Assembly: GCA_027717875.1 (NCBI GenBank)
Contig: JALLOL010000151.1
Location: forward strand, 1 to 6,388
Length of the DNA stretch: 6,388 nucleotides
From: Acidobacteria bacterium AH-259-L09
Lineage (GTDB): Bacteria > Acidobacteriota > UBA6911 > RPQK01
Reading direction: 5' to 3'
In this document: in pieces, positions 1 to 3,781 of the stretch
How positions within the stretch are numbered: position 1 is the stretch's first letter
Layout of the letters: each line of letters opens with the position of its first letter
Position numbers and translations under genes: made by a program
The notes under the pieces: model-generated
Seen by the model: only the letters and a program-made list of their open reading frames with translations
Told to the model about the DNA's origin: nothing
The model's database searches: none

Positions 1-788
1 ATAATATCCCCCTTTTCGACTTGTTGCCCACGCTCCACCGTGAAACGGTCCAAGTGACCATACAGGGTCGAAATACCGAACCTGTGTTCTATCTTAACCA
101 GCTTTCCGTATCCCAATTTTCGCCTGGCAAAAACCACTAATCCATCCGCGGTCACGACCACCTTGTTTCCGCGAGGAGCAGAGATGTCAATCCCGGGGTG
201 ATGGACGCGTTCCCTACTAAAAGGGTCGACTCGGTAGCCAAATCCGCCGGAGGGATACCCACGCACCGGCATAATAGCAGGTGTGGCTGCCAAGAGAATA
301 TTCTGGGTATTGTAAATCTCCTGCAGCTGCCGCAACTTGGTGTCCAGGCTGATTCTCTTGCGTTCCAAAGACTTAAAGTGTTGGATGAGACCCCTGCTGT
401 CCAGACTCAGCAGCGGCTTATCATAAGGGGAAGGACCACCAACTCCGCCGAAACCTTCTCGCTCCAAACCAGAAAGGATTTCCAGCTTCTTGGAGGTGAC
501 TTCCAGCGACGAGATCTTTTCACTCAGTTGCCTTGCCGCCAATCTAAAGGTTTCATTCTCCTTGCGAAGGTTATCCACTTCGACCTTCAAGCCGCCATAA
601 TCAGTGGTTCTCTTCCACATGTGAAAGTAGTGAAGCGTTGATAAGGCAAAGGAAGAAAAAAGAACAATCAGGGCAGTTGCGACCATCCTGAGAAACAGAT
701 GAGAGATTTTGTACCTGAGGGCAGAAGCCTCGGCAGAGCACGAAATGATCAAGCTAAGGTCTTCTCTTCTCCTCCGGAACGGGCTCAT
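1..788 (-). CDS. M23 (LytM-type) peptidoglycan endopeptidase, membrane-anchored, 3'-partial
   Basis: Reading the minus strand from ATG at 788 gives 262 codons still open at the window edge. The product is a zinc peptidase of family M23, which cuts peptide cross-links in peptidoglycan or acts as a regulatory LytM factor. Residues 35-52 form one hydrophobic segment (MVATALIVLFSSFALSTL), an uncleaved anchor or signal-anchor. Residues 60-105 and about 130-165 are charged, Leu-rich and probably coiled coil. The peptidase domain opens with MPVRGYPSGGFGYRVDPFS (about 173-191). It shows the zinc motif HxxxD as H197-PGI-D201 and the active-site region TLYGH with H245. The final HxH zinc/catalytic motif would lie beyond the left edge, so full activity cannot be confirmed. 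ATG 788 is chosen because GGGAG sits 8 bases upstream; an in-frame ATG at 803 lacks such a site. The layout (anchor, coiled coil, M23) suggests a periplasm-facing wall-remodelling enzyme. It lies downstream of the PHP gene on the same strand, 274 bases away. Confidence 0.93.
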   Translation of the reverse strand, partial: MSPFRRRREDLSLIISCSAEASALRYKISHLFLRMVATALIVLFSSFALSTLHYFHMWKRTTDYGGLKVEVDNLRKENETFRLAARQLSEKISSLEVTSKKLEILSGLEREGFGGVGGPSPYDKPLLSLDSRGLIQHFKSLERKRISLDTKLRQLQEIYNTQNILLAATPAIMPVRGYPSGGFGYRVDPFSRERVHHPGIDISAPRGNKVVVTADGLVVFARRKLGYGKLVKIEHRFGISTLYGHLDRFTVERGQQVEKGDI

Positions 789-1062
789 CTTGCAGTCTCC
801 CATCGATCTGGAAGGCCTGAAGGTGCTGGTCGCTGTGGTTTTACTGTCAGTTGTCTGTTGCCACCCATATCTATCCGCCGCTCTGATCTACAATGGTCTG
901 AGCCAGCATATCTTCGTGGACTGCCATTTTTCTCAGCTTTTACAATGCTCAGGGGTCAGGGCCCGAACACTTCGGGATAGCTGGGATCTGTCCAGGCCAG
1001 TAATCAGTTTGTAGTCGCTGTAGTCAGCTATTTGGTGGGGGTATAAGCTTACAGACCATTCT
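789..1062. other. Spacer between PHP and M23 genes
   Basis: This 274-base gap separates two genes transcribed leftwards. I see no supported gene. The frames open here either overlap the neighbours antisense or use a different frame of the PHP gene end, and none carries a recognisable domain. A perfect six-pair hairpin lies at 962-976. The GGGAGA ribosome-binding site of the M23 gene lies at its left end (795-800, minus strand). I do not see a convincing sigma-70 promoter pair. Confidence 0.5.
962..976 (-). other. Perfect hairpin CCCGAA-GTG-TTCGGG
   Basis: The six-base arms 962-967 and 971-976 are exactly complementary around a three-base loop. The hairpin lies 86 bases past the PHP stop codon. 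On the minus strand it is followed by CCCTGACCCC rather than a U-run, so it is not a canonical intrinsic terminator. It could stabilise an mRNA 3' end or be chance. Confidence 0.35.
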
Positions 1063-1782
1063 TCAGAGTCGTGGCAACAGCAATGACAGTGTAACCTGCA
1101 GCGCGTGCCTTGACCGTGAGATAGCATTGAATCCATACCACCGAGCAATGAAAAGAGGGCTTACCGGCTTGGTGACCACACGAACATGGCCCTGCTTAAT
1201 GGCCTGCAGGACGGAGCCGATGTTCTTTTCAGCGTAAACCAGACTATGGGTCCGACCCAATTGAAAGAGCCAATGCACATCAGAGGTACCGACTAAAGGT
1301 AAACTCAACCGGCGTGCAATCTCTTCTGCCTGCTCATTAAAATTTAACCAAGCAAGATAAAAATGGTGGTACTCGATGGCATCGAACAGATCGTGCCATT
1401 GGAAGACCAGTTTTCCCAGGGCAGTTGAAATTGGAAAGAACGGGTGGGGAGCCATGACAAGCTGTTCTGAACCCTTGTATTTGGCTACTATTTCAGGGCT
1501 GTTCCATGAACTCTTGTAATTTAGGAAATTGTAAAGGAGAAGATGTTTTCGTTGCAGGGTGGCTTCCACTCCAGGAATCAATAGAATTCCTCGCTCCCTA
1601 GCGTATTCCTTCAAGGAAGGCGAAAATAAGACCTGATTGTGGTTCGTAATCGACAGGACTTCAAATCCCTGCCCTTTAGCCTTGTCGATCAACTCATGGG
1701 CAGAATGGAGAACGATCTTTTTACCGTCTTTTGGATCATCAATTGTATGGGTATGTAGCTCTGTCTTCAGCCAGCTCTTCAT
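1063..1782 (-). CDS. PHP-domain metal-dependent phosphoesterase
   Basis: Complete 239-residue protein of the PHP (polymerase and histidinol phosphatase) superfamily. Members hydrolyse phosphoester bonds using a cluster of metal ions; the substrate here is unknown. The family's motifs appear in order: H10-T-H12 near the N-terminus, D15/D16, N47-H48-N49, G71-V-E73, A111-P-H113-P-F, E137-Y-H139-H140 and G165-T-S-D168-V-H170. So the main metal ligands are present, with Asn where many relatives have Asp before the His of motif II. There is no signal peptide or clear membrane segment, so it is probably cytoplasmic. The Arg-rich tail (about 201-239) is less conserved-looking. The start at 1782 is the only reasonable one: an in-frame TGA lies four codons upstream, and a weak AAAGG precedes the ATG by 6 bases. 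It is divergent from the PQQ-propeller gene and upstream of the M23 gene. It could be mis-described as a histidinol phosphatase, but its small size fits the generic PHP group better. Confidence 0.9.
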   Translation of the reverse strand: MKSWLKTELHTHTIDDPKDGKKIVLHSAHELIDKAKGQGFEVLSITNHNQVLFSPSLKEYARERGILLIPGVEATLQRKHLLLYNFLNYKSSWNSPEIVAKYKGSEQLVMAPHPFFPISTALGKLVFQWHDLFDAIEYHHFYLAWLNFNEQAEEIARRLSLPLVGTSDVHWLFQLGRTHSLVYAEKNIGSVLQAIKQGHVRVVTKPVSPLFIARWYGFNAISRSRHALQVTLSLLLPRL

Positions 1783-1798
1783 CGAAACCTTTCACAAC

Positions 1799-1813
1799 CC
1801 GCAGCATCTGCGG
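1799..1813 (-). promoter_or_regulatory. Hairpin in the PHP gene leader
   Basis: On the minus strand CCGCAG-ATG-CTGCGG forms a perfect six-pair stem with ATG in the loop. It ends 16 bases before the PHP start codon. It could shape translation initiation, but this is inference from position only. Confidence 0.35.
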
Positions 1814-1905
1814 TGAGAAGCAATTACCGTTCTAGATCATACTGCAAATCATCAACATGTCCTTATGTCGCTGGTCACCTAACATTAGTGCAGTGCGAGA
1901 ATCAG

Positions 1906-1926
1906 ATTGTGATAGCCATTTCACAT
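1906..1926. promoter_or_regulatory. Near-palindromic operator-like site TGTGA-N8-TCACA
   Basis: TGTGA at 1908-1912 and TCACA at 1921-1925 are exact inverted repeats separated by eight bases, with partly matching flanks. The half-sites match those of CRP/FNR-family regulators, but the usual CRP spacer is six bases, so assignment to that family is uncertain. Its place in the middle of a divergent intergenic region fits a shared operator. Confidence 0.3.
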
Positions 1927-2068
1927 CTTCGGCCAGCTCATCACCCACGTCATTGATCTAAAATGGGGGTAACCTTCACGCCAGTTTGGAACCCGTCTTG
2001 CCCTTGGGGTGTCCCCCTGGAGCTGCGCCTCGACTATACTTATCCTTTATCAATACCCTGGATTTGTT

Positions 2069-2077
2069 AAGGAGGTG
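2069..2077 (+). promoter_or_regulatory. Strong Shine-Dalgarno AAGGAGGTG deciding the PQQ-propeller start
   Basis: AAGGAGGTG is a near-perfect match to the anti-Shine-Dalgarno sequence. It lies six bases before ATG 2084. This fixes the start at 2084 rather than at the in-frame ATG at 2009, and the shorter product then begins directly with a signal peptide. Confidence 0.85.
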
Positions 2078-2083
2078 TGGAAC

Positions 2084-3388
2084 ATGGATTGTGGACGATT
2101 GTTTGCTGGGATCGGGCTAACCTTTGTCGTCACGGGGGCCGGCTTGCTTTCTCGGGCGGAGAAGGTCCCCAGCGATTTGCCAGTTGCCATGATCGAGGTG
2201 AGCGGTGAGGCGAAAAAGTTCTGGCCGCGCTGGCGAGGTCCCTCTGGGCAGGGTCTAGTGGAAGGCAGCAACTATCCGGACACCTGGTCACAGCGACACA
2301 ATGTCCTCTGGACGGTGGGAGTTTCCGGCAGTGGGAACGCGTCACCCATCCTTTGGGGCAACCGCATCTTCTTAACCACCGCCTATGACAATGGCCAGCG
2401 CCGCTCAATCCTCTGCTTGCGAAGAAGTGACGGTCAGCGGCTCTGGGAGGTCTTTGTTCCTGAAGCAGTACCGGAGAAAGCCAATCGCAAGAATGGCTAT
2501 GCTTCCGCTACGCCCGTGACCGACGGCGAGCGTGTCTATGCTTATTTTGGCAACTATGGTCTCCTGTGTGTGGACTTCGAGGGCCGGCAGGTGTGGCATC
2601 GAAGCTTTGAGCCAATGAATCCCTTGCACGGATCGGCCTGCTCCCCTCTGCTTTACTGGGATCGGGTGATCATCTATCAGGACCACCGGGGCCGCTCAGG
2701 CTCCTTCGTGGCCGCTTTCGACAAGCGCACCGGCAAGACCCTATGGTGGACAAACCGAAAGGAGCGAGTGGGGTGGGGTTCGCCGGTTGCGATTCGCGCA
2801 GGTGACCATGACGAGATCATCGTCAGCAGCCAGAGGAAGGTGTACGCTTACAACCCCGACACTGGCCGGGGGCTTTGGAGCTGCTCCGGTAACCTCGTCG
2901 AGGTCACTCCCACACCCGTAGTGGGCCATGGACTCGTTTTCTGTTCCTCGGGGCGCGCCGGTCCCACCCTGGCCATCCGCCCTGGAGGTTCAGGGGATGT
3001 CACCGAGTCGCACATCGTTTGGCAGTCTCCAAAGGGTTCTCCTTTCATTCCTTCCCCCTTGCTTTACGGCGAGTACCTTTACCTGGTCAACGACATGGCC
3101 AGCATCGCCACCTGTTTCGAGGCCCGCACGGGCCGCGTGATGTGGCAGGGACGACTGGGCAAGGCCGCACGAGAATCGTTTTCCGCTTCGCCGGTTGGGG
3201 TGGACGGCAAAATTTTTTTTACCAATGACTTCGGTGAAACCTTCGTGCTCAAGGCCGGCCCGGAGTTCAAGCTACTCCACGTCAACCGCCTGCAGGCTCG
3301 CACGCTGGCTTCCCCGGCCCTGGTAGATGGGAAGTGGTACTTTCGCACCGACCGTCACCTCATCTGCATTGGGCACTCTGGAGGATAG
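2084..3388 (+). CDS. Exported PQQ-like beta-propeller protein
   Basis: A 434-residue protein of the PQQ-like (BamB/quinoprotein-type) propeller superfamily. Residues 1-25 form a short signal peptide (basic Arg5, hydrophobic 6-22, likely cut near SRA), so it should be periplasmic or extracytoplasmic. The mature part opens with WPRWRGPSGQG (47-57) and then LWTVGVSGSGNASPIL, a pattern typical of secreted propellers in several environmental phyla. Blade motifs of the form (D/T)G-x-x-x-W recur at about 116-121 (DGQRLW), 166-171 (EGRQVW), 216-221 (TGKTLW), 260-265 (TGRGLW) and 349-354 (TGRVMW), with intervening 'SPL/ASP' strands. No haem motif (CxxCH) or dehydrogenase-type active site is visible, so binding of PQQ or any catalysis is not implied; such proteins often act as scaffolds. 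It lacks an obvious lipobox and is unlikely to be BamB itself, as there is no bam gene context. The gene stands alone between a divergent promoter region and a long structured spacer. Confidence 0.9.
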   Translation: MDCGRLFAGIGLTFVVTGAGLLSRAEKVPSDLPVAMIEVSGEAKKFWPRWRGPSGQGLVEGSNYPDTWSQRHNVLWTVGVSGSGNASPILWGNRIFLTTAYDNGQRRSILCLRRSDGQRLWEVFVPEAVPEKANRKNGYASATPVTDGERVYAYFGNYGLLCVDFEGRQVWHRSFEPMNPLHGSACSPLLYWDRVIIYQDHRGRSGSFVAAFDKRTGKTLWWTNRKERVGWGSPVAIRAGDHDEIIVSSQRKVYAYNPDTGRGLWSCSGNLVEVTPTPVVGHGLVFCSSGRAGPTLAIRPGGSGDVTESHIVWQSPKGSPFIPSPLLYGEYLYLVNDMASIATCFEARTGRVMWQGRLGKAARESFSASPVGVDGKIFFTNDFGETFVLKAGPEFKLLHVNRLQARTLASPALVDGKWYFRTDRHLICIGHSGG

Positions 3389-3427
3389 ACGTAGTCCGAA
3401 GGGCTGCCGATCCATCTTAGCTCTCTT

Positions 3428-3456
3428 AAAAAGTCAGACCCGCACTTTGACTTTTT
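3428..3456 (+). terminator. Terminator-like inverted repeat after the PQQ-propeller gene
   Basis: AAAAAGTCA (3428-3436) and TGACTTTTT (3448-3456) are perfect nine-base complements around an 11-base loop, starting 40 bases after the stop codon. The T-run forms the 3' arm, as in some bidirectional terminators. The stem is AU-rich and so weaker than a classic intrinsic terminator. An alternative pairing, CAGAC (3435-3439) with GTCTG (3457-3461), overlaps it. Confidence 0.45.
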
Positions 3457-3479
3457 GTCTGGCAAACCCTTGACTTTTT
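3447..3479 (+). repeat. Direct repeat of TTGACTTTTT
   Basis: The ten bases TTGACTTTTT occur at 3447-3456 and again at 3470-3479, 23 bases apart start to start. Both copies can pair with AAAAAGTCA at 3428-3436, giving alternative hairpins. Each contains TTGACT, a -35-like hexamer, but neither has a well-spaced -10. Confidence 0.5.
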
Positions 3480-3502
3480 CCAAAGCCCACCTCACCAACT
3501 AT

Positions 3503-3525
3503 TAACTAACCCATTGATTTAGTTA
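3503..3525. promoter_or_regulatory. Perfect inverted repeat TAACTAA-N9-TTAGTTA
   Basis: The seven-base arms at 3503-3509 and 3519-3525 are exact inverted complements, with 16 bases between arm starts. The dyad is AT-rich and lies upstream of the giant gene. It could be a dimeric regulator's operator; no specific regulator can be named. Confidence 0.3.
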
Positions 3526-3591
3526 CTCTTAACCATCTGTCTCCGCTTTGGTTTGCGAATTGCTTTTGTGCCGTCGTAGCGGTCCTGAAGT

Positions 3592-3744
3592 GATCCGGAA
3601 AACCCTCCGATCCCCCAGGGGCTGCTGCCCGGGTGGAGAAATTAAGGAGGGGCTTTCGCAGAAAAGGTTTGGGGAAACCGGCGAGGCCCCCACCCGGGAC
3701 ATCCAGTGTGGCGGGTGAGATTACTTTGGCCATGGATCACCCGC
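3592..3744 (+). ncRNA. Candidate structured RNA element with three consecutive stem-loops
   Basis: Three stem-loops follow each other. SL1 is 3592-3612: GATCCGGA pairs with TCCGATC, with one bulged C. SL2 is 3628-3698: outer stem CCCGGGTG/CACCCGGG (3628-3635, 3691-3698), then GGGGC/GCCCC (3649-3653, 3686-3690), TCGC/GCGA (3656-3659, 3681-3684) and the closing hairpin GGTTT-GGGG-AAACC (3666-3679). SL3 is 3711-3744: GCGGGTGA/TCACCCGC around an 18-base loop. The AAGGAGG at 3645-3650 is partly within SL2 and has no start codon at usable distance. The element ends about 37 bases before the giant gene's start, a position suiting a cis-regulatory leader. The class is not recognised, and an interspersed palindromic repeat is the main alternative. 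Confidence 0.4.
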
Positions 3745-3781
3745 GAGCAGGTATGTGAAAAGTTCATGGCACTGGGTTCGG

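Larger units (their letters stand above)
1783..2083. promoter_or_regulatory. Divergent intergenic region with promoters for the PHP and PQQ-propeller genes
   Basis: This 301-base gap separates genes reading away from each other, so it must hold both promoters unless transcription enters from outside. For the plus strand, TATACT at 2035-2040 is a fair -10 box, but no matching -35 lies at standard spacing. For the minus strand, TATGAT (complement of 1836-1841) is a possible -10, also without a good -35. Other structure includes a hairpin at 1799-1813, a near-palindrome at 1906-1926, and GGGG-TGT-CCCC at 2006-2016. No RNA gene or known riboswitch is recognised. Confidence 0.55.
3389..3781. other. 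393-base non-coding spacer, AT-rich left part and GC-rich stem-loop right part
   Basis: No credible gene is seen. A 75-codon minus-strand frame (3506-3733) has no recognisable domain and coincides with the stem-loop region. The left part (3425-3535) is AT-rich and holds a terminator-like inverted repeat, a direct repeat of TTGACTTTTT and a TAACTAA palindrome. The right part (3590-3745) is GC-rich and holds three successive stem-loops listed separately. I do not match it to a known riboswitch class: the conserved cores of c-di-GMP, cobalamin, TPP and glycine elements were looked for by eye and not found. It may be the 5' leader of the giant gene or an interspersed repeat element. Confidence 0.6.

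Noticed and set aside
198..641. 147-codon plus-strand frame
   Set aside because: It is antisense to the M23 gene, whose minus-strand translation shows clear family motifs; the plus-strand product resembles nothing.
709..1014. 101-codon plus-strand frame with hydrophobic stretches
   Set aside because: It overlaps the M23 start antisense, lacks a good ribosome-binding site and has no recognisable domain.
933..1148. 71-codon minus-strand frame after the PHP gene
   Set aside because: It overlaps the PHP gene end in another frame and has a Cys/His-rich, unnatural composition; no family match is seen.
2009..2083. 25-residue N-terminal extension of the PQQ-propeller protein
   Set aside because: The near-perfect AAGGAGGTG before ATG 2084, and the signal peptide starting there, make ATG 2009 unlikely.
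3506..3733. 75-codon minus-strand frame in the spacer
   Set aside because: It coincides with the stem-loop element, its start region lies in loop sequence without a clear ribosome-binding site, and no domain is recognised.
3592..3744. c-di-GMP (GEMM) or other known riboswitch
   Set aside because: The conserved core sequences of these classes are not visible; only generic stem-loops can be supported.
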